Of a stretch of 19,413 nt of DNA, positions 1 through 7,608 are shown in pieces. Numbering within the stretch: the stretch's first letter is position 1; every line of letters starts with the position of its first letter. The notes beneath the pieces are model-generated. The model searched no databases. It had not been told where the DNA came from and saw nothing but the letters and a program-made list of their open reading frames with translations. This stretch comes from an uncultured Clostridia bacterium. Lineage in GTDB: Bacteria > Bacillota > Clostridia > Oscillospirales > Ruminococcaceae. Where the stretch lies: positions 1-19,413 of the forward strand of contig CANRDG010000020.1 in assembly GCA_947629275.1 (NCBI GenBank). The letters run 5' to 3'. A program made the translations under genes and the position numbers.

Positions 1-86
1 GCAAGCTCCTGAGTACCGTTCATTGCAATAATTCCAAGATTAGCCACTTTGTCCTGCTGATTAAACAGCATATCATTTTTTTCCAT
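1..86 (-). CDS. 5' fragment of a minus-strand gene, possibly ribose-phosphate pyrophosphokinase
   Basis: Reading the minus strand from ATG at 86-84, the frame is open to the window edge (28 codons plus two bases). It begins MEKNDMLFNQQDKVANLGII and continues with an AMNGTQEL-like stretch. The 'LGIIAM.G..EL' pattern resembles the N-terminus of the clostridial ribose-phosphate pyrophosphokinase variant, which makes PRPP from ribose 5-phosphate and ATP. This is recognition from a short piece only, and no catalytic motif is inside the window. A GGAGAGG ribosome binding site lies just upstream (minus strand, about 102-96). Two in-frame ATGs are possible, at 92-90 and 86-84. I prefer the second because it gives about 9 nt spacing from GAGG, but the first is not excluded. 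The gene is divergent from the murD run and has its own promoter at 151-179. Confidence 0.5.
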   Translation of the reverse strand, partial: MEKNDMLFNQQDKVANLGIIAMNGTQEL

Positions 87-150
87 AACCATTATCCTCT
101 CCGCGTTTTTATAGGGCAGCAGCCCACGTCCAAACAATATCTATATATAG

Positions 151-179
151 ATTATAACGTATTCAAACTTAATTTACAA
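151..179 (-). promoter_or_regulatory. Sigma-A-type promoter for the minus-strand gene
   Basis: On the minus strand a perfect -10 box TATAAT (plus-strand ATTATA, 151-156) lies exactly 17 bp from a -35 box TTGTAA (plus-strand TTACAA, 174-179). Transcription would start near 144, giving a leader of about 60 nt before the start codon. The match is good at both boxes, but this is a sequence prediction only. Confidence 0.6.
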
Positions 180-282
180 TATCAAAATATTGATTTCAGT
201 TTATTTTACAAAAATTTTAAATATAAGTCGATATATTTTTACGATATGTATATGCCTTTTCATCTTTTTTGTATAAAAAATA

Positions 283-311
283 TTGCTATTTTTCTTAAAA
301 TGTTATATAAT
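283..311 (+). promoter_or_regulatory. Sigma-A-type promoter for the murD gene run
   Basis: A -35 box TTGCTA (283-288) and a perfect -10 box TATAAT (306-311) are separated by an ideal 17-bp spacer. This predicts a transcription start near 318 and a leader of about 44 nt. The murD Shine-Dalgarno AAGGAG is at 345-350, about 11 nt before the ATG. It is the only clear promoter I see serving the whole plus-strand run, although promoters inside coding regions cannot be excluded. Confidence 0.65.
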
Positions 312-361
312 ATAAGAGTGTATAACTATAAATTGACATAAGACAAGGAGCAAAGAGCGAT

Positions 362-1756
362 ATGACAAAGACAGAAAGATTTTTTGAAGTGCTTAAAAAC
401 AGGAAAATTGCCGTTATCGGCGCAGGGGTAAGCCACCTTGATATGATAAAGCTTTTCCTGTCAAAGGGTATAGACGTTACCGTGTGTGACAAGGCGGATA
501 AGGAAAAATTTGGCGGAGAGCTTTACAAAGAGCTTGAAAGCCTTGGAGCAAAATTTGCTTTGGGCGAGGGCTATCTTGACGAAATGCTGAAATGCGATGT
601 TATCTTCCGCACGCCGGGTATGTATTACAATTCGCCTGCGCTTGCCGAAGCGCGCAAAAGGGGAATAGTAGTAACATCTGAAACGGAGGCGTTTTTCGAC
701 CTGTGTCCCTGCAAGATATATGCAATAACCGGCTCTGACGGCAAGACGACCACAACTACTTTGGTGTCTGAGTTTTTCAAGGCTGAAGGCAAAAATGTGC
801 ATCTCGGCGGCAATATAGGCAAGGCTCTGCTTCCTATGATAGAGAGCGTTAAAGACGACGATGTTGCAGTTGTTGAGCTATCGAGCTTTCAGCTGCTTTC
901 AATGCGCGAATCGCCCGATGTAGCAGGTATCACGAATATAACACCAAATCATCTTAACGTGCATGGCACTATGGAAGAATATATAACAGCAAAATGCAAT
1001 CTTTTGCTTCATCAGAATGCTTTTTCCAGAGCGGTACTCAGCTATGACAACGAGACTACACGTAAGCTTTGCGATATAGTAAGAGGAGAACTTAGATATT
1101 TTAGCCGCGTGGTAAAGGTAGATAACGGCGCGTTTCTACGTGATGACGGTATGCTCTGTTATAACGACCACGGCAATATAATAGAATACTGCCACAAAGA
1201 TGATATCCGCATACCCGGTATGCACAATGTTGAAAATTACCTTACTGCAATTGCGATGACATATCCGGAAGTATCGCCCGAAACGGTGAAAAAGACTGCT
1301 AAAGAGTTTGCAGGCGTTGAACACAGGATAGAATTTGTCCGCGAGCTTGACGGCGTTAAGTATTACAACAATTCAATTGCTTCCAGCCCGACAAGGGTTC
1401 TTGCTTGCCTTGCATCGTTCGACCAGAAACAGATACTTATTCAGGGCGGCTCTGATAAGGGAATATCGTTTGAACCTATGGCTGACCCTATCTGTCAAAA
1501 GTGCAAGGTGCTTATCCTCATGGGTCAGACAGCGCAGAAAATACAGGACGCTGTAACGGCATCGCCGCTTTTCAAAGATAGTGGAATTAAGATAATCCGC
1601 GTTACCAATATGCAGGAAGCAGTGCGGGCGGCGCATGACAACGCAATACCGGGCGATATTGTTTCGCTCTCTCCGGCGTGTGCAAGTTTTGATATGTACA
1701 GAATGTTTGAAGAACGCGGCAAGCATTTTAAACAGTGTGTAAACGAACTTAAATAA
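362..1756 (+). CDS. murD: UDP-N-acetylmuramoyl-L-alanine--D-glutamate ligase MurD
   Basis: This cytoplasmic Mur ligase adds D-glutamate to UDP-MurNAc-L-Ala using ATP, an essential step of peptidoglycan precursor synthesis. At 464 aa it has the normal family length. An N-terminal Rossmann-type nucleotide-sugar domain carries GAGVSH (residues 20-25). The ATP-binding loop GSDGKT is at 124-129. Next come the ELSSFQ motif (Glu172), His197 in TPNHLN, and Lys211 in the position of the carbamylated lysine. The C-terminal ligase domain starts around HRIEFV and contains the NNSIASSPTR segment (336-345) and the QGGSDKG loop. Two positions that are usually Asp in this family read Asn (199 and 337). It is the first gene of the plus-strand run, behind a good promoter, and is followed after 12 bp by the first M42 peptidase. 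MurB lies further down the same run. Confidence 0.95.
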   Translation: MTKTERFFEVLKNRKIAVIGAGVSHLDMIKLFLSKGIDVTVCDKADKEKFGGELYKELESLGAKFALGEGYLDEMLKCDVIFRTPGMYYNSPALAEARKRGIVVTSETEAFFDLCPCKIYAITGSDGKTTTTTLVSEFFKAEGKNVHLGGNIGKALLPMIESVKDDDVAVVELSSFQLLSMRESPDVAGITNITPNHLNVHGTMEEYITAKCNLLLHQNAFSRAVLSYDNETTRKLCDIVRGELRYFSRVVKVDNGAFLRDDGMLCYNDHGNIIEYCHKDDIRIPGMHNVENYLTAIAMTYPEVSPETVKKTAKEFAGVEHRIEFVRELDGVKYYNNSIASSPTRVLACLASFDQKQILIQGGSDKGISFEPMADPICQKCKVLILMGQTAQKIQDAVTASPLFKDSGIKIIRVTNMQEAVRAAHDNAIPGDIVSLSPACASFDMYRMFEERGKHFKQCVNELK

Positions 1757-1757
1757 C

Positions 1758-1763
1758 AGGTGA
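1758..1763 (+). promoter_or_regulatory. Shine-Dalgarno deciding the start of the first M42 gene
   Basis: AGGTGA lies 5 nt before ATG at 1769. An in-frame GTG at 1760 overlaps this ribosome binding site and so cannot be the start that it serves. The ATG at 1769 is therefore chosen, three codons shorter than the longest frame. Confidence 0.7.
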
Positions 1764-1768
1764 ATTTT

Positions 1769-2779
1769 ATGAGTCTTGATACTTACGAACTTTTGAGCGC
1801 TCTTGTCGATACAAGCGGCGTATCGGGGGCTGAATACAGTGCGGCTGAGTATGCAAAAGAAATACTGAGCAAATACGGCGAAACAAGAATTGATATTCTC
1901 GGCAATGTGATTTGCAAAGTCGGTAGGTTTGACGAAAGCAAGCCGACACTGCTTATCGATGCGCATATTGACGAGATCGGAATGATAGTTACCTACATTA
2001 CCGACGACGGATTCCTTAAAGTTTCAAATATCGGCGGCATTGATAACAGGGTGCTGACAGGTCAGACGGTAAAAATATACGGCAGAAAAATCGTTGACGG
2101 CGTAATTGCCTCAACACCTCCACATCTGAAAAAAGACAGCTCTGCCGCCGCTGATATTTCTGATATTTATATAGATACAGGCATGACGGGAGATGAAGCT
2201 AAAGAAATAATTTCTCTCGGCGACAGGGTGTGCATTTTTAATTGTCTTGAAAGGCTGGAGGGCGGTTTAGTCACTTCCCATGCGCTTGATAACAGAGCAG
2301 GCTGCGCAACTGTGATTCTTGCCGCAGATATGCTCAGAAATGAAGACACTAAATATAATGTCTGCGTTTTGCTTTCTGTTCAGGAAGAAGTGGGTGAACG
2401 CGGCGCGAAAACGGGAGCTTTTACAGTCGACTGCGACAAAGCTATTGTTGTAGATGTATCTTTCGGGCTTACTCACGGCGAAGATGCTGCTGACTGCGGC
2501 GTGTGCGGAAGCGGCGGCATGATAGGTATTGCTCCCTCGCTTTGCAGAGAAATGTCCGACGAGCTTATAAATACTGCTAAAGATAAAGGTATTCCGTATC
2601 AGATAGAAGTTATGAACGGCAAAACGGGAACTAACGCAGATGCTATAGGCATAAGCAAAGGCGGCGCAAAAACTGTTACTCTTTCAGTTCCGCTGAAGCA
2701 TATGCACACGCCCGTTGAAGTCGTTGATATGCGCGACATTGAAAATACGGCACGCCTTATATGCGAATATATAAAATAG
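1769..2779 (+). CDS. M42 family metallopeptidase (first of a tandem pair)
   Basis: This 336-aa cytoplasmic aminopeptidase is of the M42 (FrvX / deblocking or glutamyl aminopeptidase / 'endoglucanase M') family. These enzymes usually assemble into large tetrahedral shells that trim peptides. The full set of di-metal ligands is visible: His66 in DAHIDEIG, Asp174 in ALDNRAGC, the catalytic Glu206 with Glu207 in QEEVGERG, Asp229 in VVDVSFG, and His313 in KHMHTPVE. The PPHL segment typical of the family's inserted dimerisation domain is also present. It starts at ATG 1769 after a well-placed AGGTGA site. It is 12 bp after murD and 11 bp before a paralogue, so it is probably cotranscribed. The true substrate cannot be read from sequence. 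The old 'endoglucanase' label for this family is probably misleading. Confidence 0.88.
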   Translation: MSLDTYELLSALVDTSGVSGAEYSAAEYAKEILSKYGETRIDILGNVICKVGRFDESKPTLLIDAHIDEIGMIVTYITDDGFLKVSNIGGIDNRVLTGQTVKIYGRKIVDGVIASTPPHLKKDSSAAADISDIYIDTGMTGDEAKEIISLGDRVCIFNCLERLEGGLVTSHALDNRAGCATVILAADMLRNEDTKYNVCVLLSVQEEVGERGAKTGAFTVDCDKAIVVDVSFGLTHGEDAADCGVCGSGGMIGIAPSLCREMSDELINTAKDKGIPYQIEVMNGKTGTNADAIGISKGGAKTVTLSVPLKHMHTPVEVVDMRDIENTARLICEYIK

Positions 2780-2790
2780 TGGTGATATAA

Positions 2791-3816
2791 ATGACCGATA
2801 TGATAAATGAAATACGCGCCTTGTGCGCCATTGACGGCGTTTCGGGGCGTGAGGACAAAGTAAGAGAATATATAATAAACAGGCTCAATGGCAAGGCAGA
2901 AAGCATAACCACAGACAACCTCGGCAATGTCATTGCTTTTGTAAAAGGCAAAAAGCCTGCCGACAAAAAAGTTATGATCTCCGCGCATATGGACGAGGTG
3001 GGATTTATTGTAACGCATATAAATGGTGACGGCACAATAAAAATAGCTCCCGTGGGCGGTGTAGATGAGCAGGTAGTTTTCGGCAGACGAATCAGAATAA
3101 ACGACAAAATTGCCGTTATAGGCGGAAAAGCTGTTCACAATATTTCTTCCGACGAGCGCAAAAAGACAGTTAAATTTGAAAATATGACTGCCGACATAGG
3201 CGCAGCTTCAAAAGAAGAAGCTGAAAAGGTTGTTTCTCTCGGTGATGTAGGTACGTTTTGCTGTGATTTTATAAGCCTTGGTAAAGACAAGATATGCTCA
3301 AAAGCGATAGATGACAGAGCAGGCTGTGCAATTATGCTGAGAATGATAGACGAGGGCGTTGAATACGATACCTATTTTGCGTTTGTCGTTCAGGAAGAAA
3401 TAGGACTTCGCGGCTCGACTTGTACAGCGTTTACAATAGCGCCCGACGTTTCAATAGTTTTAGAGACCACTACAGCCGCGGATATACCGCCGTCGCAGGG
3501 TGATGAAAGAGTTTGCGAGCTTGGCAAAGGTGCGGTAGTATCTTTTATGGACAGGCACACGATATACGACAGGCAGCTTTATGACCTTGCATTTGAAACC
3601 GCAAAAGAAAACGGCATACCCTGCCAGACTAAAACAAAGGTCGCAGGCGGAAACGATGCAGGCGCGATACACATTTCGCGTTCGGGAGTCAAAACTTGCG
3701 CTGTTTCAGTGCCGTGCAGGTATCTTCACAGTGCAAGCTGCGTTGCAGATGTAAGCGACATTGAAAACACATACAGACTTACAAAGAAACTATTGGACAG
3801 GATATATACTATATGA
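2791..3816 (+). CDS. M42 family metallopeptidase (second of a tandem pair)
   Basis: This 341-aa paralogue of the preceding gene has the same metal-centre order: His66 in SAHMDEVG, Asp174 in AIDDRAGC, Glu202/Glu203 in QEEIGLRG, Glu225 in LETTTAADIP, and His313 in YLHSAS. The fourth ligand is Glu here (ETTTAADIP class) and Asp in the upstream copy. The region corresponding to the dimerisation loop also differs: it reads VHNISSDERKK instead of the PPHL stretch. The two are therefore different subfamilies rather than a recent duplication, and may form separate or mixed particles with different specificities. A GGTGA site at 2781-2785 serves the ATG at 2791. The stop overlaps the next gene's start as ATGA (3813-3816), which suggests translational coupling. 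Confidence 0.88.
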   Translation: MTDMINEIRALCAIDGVSGREDKVREYIINRLNGKAESITTDNLGNVIAFVKGKKPADKKVMISAHMDEVGFIVTHINGDGTIKIAPVGGVDEQVVFGRRIRINDKIAVIGGKAVHNISSDERKKTVKFENMTADIGAASKEEAEKVVSLGDVGTFCCDFISLGKDKICSKAIDDRAGCAIMLRMIDEGVEYDTYFAFVVQEEIGLRGSTCTAFTIAPDVSIVLETTTAADIPPSQGDERVCELGKGAVVSFMDRHTIYDRQLYDLAFETAKENGIPCQTKTKVAGGNDAGAIHISRSGVKTCAVSVPCRYLHSASCVADVSDIENTYRLTKKLLDRIYTI

Positions 3817-4598
3817 TAAAACAAGTATTAACGGAAGTAACTGAATTCAAAACAAAGCTGCGAATGTTGAAAGAAAGCCATTATTCGCGAAAAATAATTT
3901 CACATTTCGATGCATACCGCATAAAGTATGATTTTTGCAGATTCTTTTATGTATTTTCAGGCGGCGAAGAACTCGGTATCGTAAGTATATTCAACAATTC
4001 GCTTATAGCTGAATGTTACAGCGGCAAGCGTTTTGATGATGAAGCGCTTGAAGATATTGCTTTCCTTATAAAAACCAACAAGCCGCAGACCGCCGAAATA
4101 GCTGATGAATATTCGCAAAAGCTGCTTGAGTATGTGAAAGATGACTACACGCTGGGCGAGAGGCATCAGTTTGAATTTGTGTGCAGCAACCAGCTGCCGC
4201 AGCTTGATATAAACGAGTTTCCTAAGCTTAATGATGTTTTTGATATACTTAAAACGGGTTTCCCCGACCTTGCTCAGTGCTATGAAACCTGGCTGACAGA
4301 TACATCTCACCGCATACGCAGAGGTTACGCTCAGGCGTTTATACTTAACAATTGTACAACTGCAACTATTCAGTATATAGTCAACAAAAAAGCGCTTATA
4401 GGTCAGGTGGCAACGCTGCCGGATTATCGCGGTAAAATGTATGCGCGCAGCCTGCTTTACTGGATAGGTGAAAAATTGAACATAGATGGCATAACTGTTT
4501 ATCTGTTTGCAAGAAACCACCGAAAAAGCTACTATGAAGAGATAGGCTTCAAAGAGATAAGCGTTGACCATGTACTTGACAGAAAAAGTGAGGAATAG
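3813..4598 (+). CDS. GNAT family N-acetyltransferase
   Basis: This 261-aa protein has a recognisable acetyl-CoA-binding GNAT core in its last third. A beta-strand (IQYIVNKKALIGQVATL) leads into the pyrophosphate loop around Tyr205-Arg206-Gly207 to Ala211. It is followed by a helix and the family's closing 'ARN..SYYEEIGFKEI' element. The N-terminal ~160 residues also alternate strands and helices, with a 'GGEELGIVSIFNNSLIAE' hairpin, and may be a second, degenerate GNAT-like half; that is inference. The start ATG overlaps the preceding stop by 4 bp, and only 3 bp separate its stop from the next start, so translation is probably coupled on both sides. The acceptor substrate is unknown. Its place among peptidases does not by itself define it. 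Confidence 0.75.
   Translation: MIKQVLTEVTEFKTKLRMLKESHYSRKIISHFDAYRIKYDFCRFFYVFSGGEELGIVSIFNNSLIAECYSGKRFDDEALEDIAFLIKTNKPQTAEIADEYSQKLLEYVKDDYTLGERHQFEFVCSNQLPQLDINEFPKLNDVFDILKTGFPDLAQCYETWLTDTSHRIRRGYAQAFILNNCTTATIQYIVNKKALIGQVATLPDYRGKMYARSLLYWIGEKLNIDGITVYLFARNHRKSYYEEIGFKEISVDHVLDRKSEE
4588..4593 (+). promoter_or_regulatory. Shine-Dalgarno supporting a TTG start
   Basis: GTGAGG, at the end of the GNAT gene, lies 8 nt before TTG at 4602. No ATG sits near the expected N-terminus, so this site supports the TTG initiation of the PLP-dependent gene. Confidence 0.5.
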
Positions 4599-4601
4599 GA
4601 T

Positions 4602-5870
4602 TTGGAAAATATTTTTGGATTTGATGCAAGGCTCGTAAATCTTGCCGATGAAAGCGAGCGCGAATGTGCAGAGCAGTTTTGCAAAATTGCCGAAACAGCC
4701 GCATATAACGGTCAGAAGGTGCTGAAAGCTTTTATTGATAACAGAGTAAGCGAAAGCAGCCTTAAAGGCACAACGGGATATGGATATGACGACTGCGGCA
4801 GAGAAGCTGTTGATAAAGTTTTTGCTCAGGCGTTCGGCGGCGAAGATGCACTTGTGCGCCATACATTTGTAAACGGCACTCATGCGCTTTCGACCGCGCT
4901 GTTCGGCGTTTTGCGCAGCGGCGATACAATGCTTGCCGCAACAGGTAAGCCTTATGATACCCTTGAAGAAGTTATAGGCATACGCGGCTGCCGCGGCAGC
5001 GGTTCACTTGCTGATTTCGGCGTTAAGTATGCACAAGTTGATCTTCTTGACGACGGAACGCCCGATCTTGATAGAATAGCACATATGTCAAAAGATTCAA
5101 AAGTATGTTATATACAGCGCTCAAGGGGCTATTCGTTAAGACCTTCTCTGACCGTTGAAACGATAGGTAAAATTGCAAATGCCGCTAAAAGCGCAAACAG
5201 TGATATAATAGTTATGGTAGATAACTGCTACGGAGAGTTTGTTGAGAGAAAAGAGCCGCTTTCCGTCGGCGCTGACCTTATAATAGGTTCGCTTATAAAA
5301 AACCCGGGCGGCGGCATAGCTTCAACGGGAGGATATATAGCAGGAAGAAAAGACCTTGTGAATAAATGCGCCGACAGGCTTACCTGCGTTGGAATGGGCA
5401 AAGAGATAGGCTGTACCTTGGGACAGAGCAGGGAAATGCTGCTTGGTTTCTTCTTTGCTCCGGAGGTGACCGCAAACGCACTGAAAACTTCGGTGTTCGC
5501 TTGCAGGCTTTTTGAAAAACTGGGTTTTGTTACACTGCCAAAAAGCAATGAATCGAGATCGGATATAATTTCTTCAATACTGCTCGGCAACGAGGAAAAC
5601 CTTGTAGCGTTCTGTCAGGGAATACAGAAAGGCTCGCCTGTTGACAGCTTTGTTACCCCCGAAGCATGGGATATGCCGGGATATGAAAGCAAAGTCATCA
5701 TGGCGGCAGGCGCGTTCACAATGGGCGCATCTATCGAACTTTCGGCAGACGCACCGATACGCGAACCCTTTGCCGCGTGGCTGCAAGGCGGTCTTACATA
5801 CGCAAGCGGCAAAACAGGCGTTATGACAGCCGCACAGGAAATGATAAACAAAGGTCTTATAAAACTTTAA
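4602..5870 (+). CDS. PLP-dependent 'aluminium resistance' / methionine gamma-lyase-like protein (YnbB family)
   Basis: This 422-aa protein belongs to the fold-type I pyridoxal-phosphate family annotated as aluminium resistance protein or methionine gamma-lyase family protein (B. subtilis YnbB-like). These are cystathionine gamma-synthase relatives whose true reaction is poorly defined. Visible features are the N-terminal GTTGYGYDDCGRE segment, the VRHTFVNGTHALSTALFG motif where the cofactor phosphate would bind, the 'VMVDNCYGEF' strand carrying the PLP-pyridine Asp, and Lys233 in GSLIKNPGGG as the likely Schiff-base lysine. The C-terminal domain has the EPFAAWLQGGLTY stretch typical of the family. 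Translation probably starts at TTG 4602, which fits the family N-terminus (FGFDARLVNLADESE). The gene lies 3 bp after the GNAT gene and 14 bp before hprK. An actual role in metal resistance should not be assumed. Confidence 0.85.
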   Translation: MENIFGFDARLVNLADESERECAEQFCKIAETAAYNGQKVLKAFIDNRVSESSLKGTTGYGYDDCGREAVDKVFAQAFGGEDALVRHTFVNGTHALSTALFGVLRSGDTMLAATGKPYDTLEEVIGIRGCRGSGSLADFGVKYAQVDLLDDGTPDLDRIAHMSKDSKVCYIQRSRGYSLRPSLTVETIGKIANAAKSANSDIIVMVDNCYGEFVERKEPLSVGADLIIGSLIKNPGGGIASTGGYIAGRKDLVNKCADRLTCVGMGKEIGCTLGQSREMLLGFFFAPEVTANALKTSVFACRLFEKLGFVTLPKSNESRSDIISSILLGNEENLVAFCQGIQKGSPVDSFVTPEAWDMPGYESKVIMAAGAFTMGASIELSADAPIREPFAAWLQGGLTYASGKTGVMTAAQEMINKGLIKL

Positions 5871-5871
5871 G

Positions 5872-5876
5872 AAGGG
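5872..5876 (+). promoter_or_regulatory. Shine-Dalgarno deciding the hprK start
   Basis: AAGGG is followed 8 nt later by ATG 5885. The hprK frame is open 36 codons further upstream, to an ATG at 5777 inside the preceding gene. The ribosome site, the intergenic position and the family N-terminus all favour 5885. Confidence 0.7.
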
Positions 5877-5884
5877 TGATAAAT

Positions 5885-6844
5885 ATGGCAGACAATTACA
5901 GCATAACATTGAAAGAAATAGTTGATGATCTGAATCTTGAAGTTGTGTATACTCCCAAGGAGACAGACAAAATTGATATTTCCTGCAACGACTGCAACAG
6001 ACCGGGGCTTCAGCTTATGGGCTTTTACGAATATTTCAACGTTGACAGGGTCCAGATATGCGGAAATATGGAATTTGCCTATCTGGCATCTATTGACGAG
6101 CAGTCAAGGCGTGAAAAGGTCGAGATGCTGTTTTCCAAGAAAATACCGCTGTTTGCAATTTGCCGCGGTCACGAGCTTTACCCCGAAATGAGCGAGTATG
6201 CCGAAAAGTATGAAGTACCTATAGTGCGCACAAATGAAAGTACAACAGATTTTATATCAGAACTGATAGCTTTTCTGCACCTGAGATTAGCCCCAAGGAT
6301 AACCCGTCACGGCGTACTTATAGAAGTTTACGGCGAGGGAATACTTATAGTCGGCGAAAGCGGCATAGGCAAGAGCGAAACGGCTATAGAGCTTATAAAA
6401 CGAGGTCACAGGCTTATTGCTGACGACGCGGTAGAGATACGCAAGGTGTCAAATATAAGCCTTGTAGGGCAGTCGCCCGATAATATAAGACACTTTCTTG
6501 AGCTGCGCGGAATAGGCATTATAAACACCCGCCGCCTTTTCGGTATGGGAGCTGTCAAGGTATCTGAAAAGATCGACCTTATAATACAGCTTGAAACATG
6601 GAACAACACCAAAGTTTACGACAGAATGGGTGTTGACAACGAATATACTTCTATTCTTGGCATAAAAGTACCCAGCCTTACCATACCTATAAAACCCGGC
6701 AGAAACCTTGCAGTCATTATTGAAGTCGCCGCCATGAACAACCGCCAGAAGAAAATGGGATACAATGCCGCTCAGGAGCTGCTAAATAAACTCGGTCTGC
6801 AAATGGACGGTCAGGAAAAGGTAAACGACTGGGAAGCATTTTAA
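5885..6844 (+). CDS. hprK: HPr kinase/phosphorylase HprK
   Basis: This bifunctional enzyme phosphorylates HPr of the PTS on Ser46 and removes that phosphate. In Firmicutes it controls CcpA-dependent carbon catabolite repression and inducer exclusion. From ATG 5885 the product is 319 aa, the normal length. The N-terminal domain covers about residues 1-130. The C-terminal kinase domain has the conserved His142 (ITRHG), the P-loop GESGIGKS at 157-164, IADDAVEI, and the HprK signature LELRGIGIIN at 205-214 followed by TRRLFGMGAVK. The gene lies 14 bp after the PLP gene and 17 bp before a PHP-domain gene. No gene for its substrate HPr, nor a ccpA-type regulator, is in the window. Confidence 0.95.
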   Translation: MADNYSITLKEIVDDLNLEVVYTPKETDKIDISCNDCNRPGLQLMGFYEYFNVDRVQICGNMEFAYLASIDEQSRREKVEMLFSKKIPLFAICRGHELYPEMSEYAEKYEVPIVRTNESTTDFISELIAFLHLRLAPRITRHGVLIEVYGEGILIVGESGIGKSETAIELIKRGHRLIADDAVEIRKVSNISLVGQSPDNIRHFLELRGIGIINTRRLFGMGAVKVSEKIDLIIQLETWNNTKVYDRMGVDNEYTSILGIKVPSLTIPIKPGRNLAVIIEVAAMNNRQKKMGYNAAQELLNKLGLQMDGQEKVNDWEAF

Positions 6845-6861
6845 GCATAGGAGAAAATGAA

Positions 6862-7590
6862 ATGATAAAACTTGAAGCGGATATGCACACACATACCGTT
6901 GCATCAACGCACGCATATTCAACTATCACAGAAAACTGCACCTTTGCAGCAACCACAGGCATAAAGGCGCTCGGCATGACAGATCACGTCGGCACTATGC
7001 CCGATTCGCCGCACTGCTGGCATTTTCATAATTATAAGATACTTCCGCATAAAATAAACGGGGTGTATGTGGTACACGGCGCCGAAGCCAACATTGTAGA
7101 CTATAACGGCACTTTAGACCTTGATAAAGACAGTTACCGATTTGTAGAGTGGATAATTGCATCTTATCACAAGTATACGCTAAAGCCCGCAAATTCTTTG
7201 GAGCATACGCGCGGCTATCTTAAACTTGCGGAAAATGAAAATGTAGATATGATAGGTCACCCTACCACGGCGAATTTCGAGTACGATATGGAAAAGTGTG
7301 TGAAGAAATTCAAAGAGTACGACAAGCTTATAGAGATAAACGAAAGTTCTATAATGTGGAAGCGCGGCTCTCGTGAGAATGCGCTGGAGCTTATGAGGCT
7401 TTGCAAAAAGTATGATGCAATGATATGCATAAATACCGACGCGCATTTTCATGAACTTATCGGCAAAACGCCCATAGCTCTGCAAATGGCAGAAAGCATA
7501 GACTTTCCCGAAAAGCTTATCGCAAACTCACACTGGGAAACAATAAGAGATCGCATACTTAAAAAGCACCCCGATATATCATTTGACTAA
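6862..7590 (+). CDS. PHP-domain phosphoesterase, YcdX-like
   Basis: This 242-aa stand-alone PHP-family metal-dependent hydrolase resembles E. coli YcdX, a trinuclear-zinc phosphatase-type enzyme. The metal ligands are visible in order: Asp7-Met-His9-Thr-His11 with a following His17, TDHVG, HGAEANI, GHPTT, and NTDAHFHELIG near the C-terminus. AGGAG at 6849-6853 is 8 nt before the ATG. A second ATG at 6857 is out of frame and is followed at once by a stop. PHP genes of this type are common beside hprK and murB in Clostridia, but the physiological substrate is not established. This domain is distinct from the PHP domain within dnaE downstream. Confidence 0.87.
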   Translation: MIKLEADMHTHTVASTHAYSTITENCTFAATTGIKALGMTDHVGTMPDSPHCWHFHNYKILPHKINGVYVVHGAEANIVDYNGTLDLDKDSYRFVEWIIASYHKYTLKPANSLEHTRGYLKLAENENVDMIGHPTTANFEYDMEKCVKKFKEYDKLIEINESSIMWKRGSRENALELMRLCKKYDAMICINTDAHFHELIGKTPIALQMAESIDFPEKLIANSHWETIRDRILKKHPDISFD

Positions 7591-7608
7591 TACTTATGAG
7601 GTTTTGTT

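Larger units (their letters stand above)
93..361. other. AT-rich divergent intergenic region
   Basis: This gap of about 270 bp separates the minus-strand gene from murD and contains the promoter of each. It is strongly AT-rich and carries no credible coding frame. It includes a perfect 10-bp palindrome CTATATATAG at 141-150, just downstream of the minus-strand -10 box. It also has an imperfect dyad ATCAAAATATTGAT at 181-194, next to the minus-strand -35 box, and a small GGGC-AGCA-GCCC hairpin at 114-125 in the minus-strand leader. None matches an operator or riboswitch I can name. Confidence 0.75.

Noticed and set aside
114..125. GGGC-AGCA-GCCC hairpin as a terminator
   Set aside because: The stem is only four base pairs and is not followed by a T-tract on either strand. 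It lies in the minus-strand leader, so it is not a terminator and is too small to call an attenuator.
295..492. Small minus-strand frame spanning the murD promoter and start
   Set aside because: It covers the promoter and the first codons of murD, has no ribosome site and no family similarity.
1760..1768. GTG start for the first M42 gene
   Set aside because: The GTG is part of the AGGTGA Shine-Dalgarno sequence that serves ATG 1769.
1373..1966. Long minus-strand open frame across the murD end and first M42 gene
   Set aside because: It lies opposite two clearly conserved genes, has a composition rich in Cys/His/Arg typical of an antisense shadow, and has no recognisable motif. The same applies to other minus-strand frames such as 3957-4883, 7891-8523 and 14027-14557.
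5777..5884. Longer hprK start inside the PLP gene
   Set aside because: The extra 36 codons read MAARRSYIRK-type sequence that overlaps the upstream gene, with no family similarity. A good ribosome site and the normal HprK length support ATG 5885.
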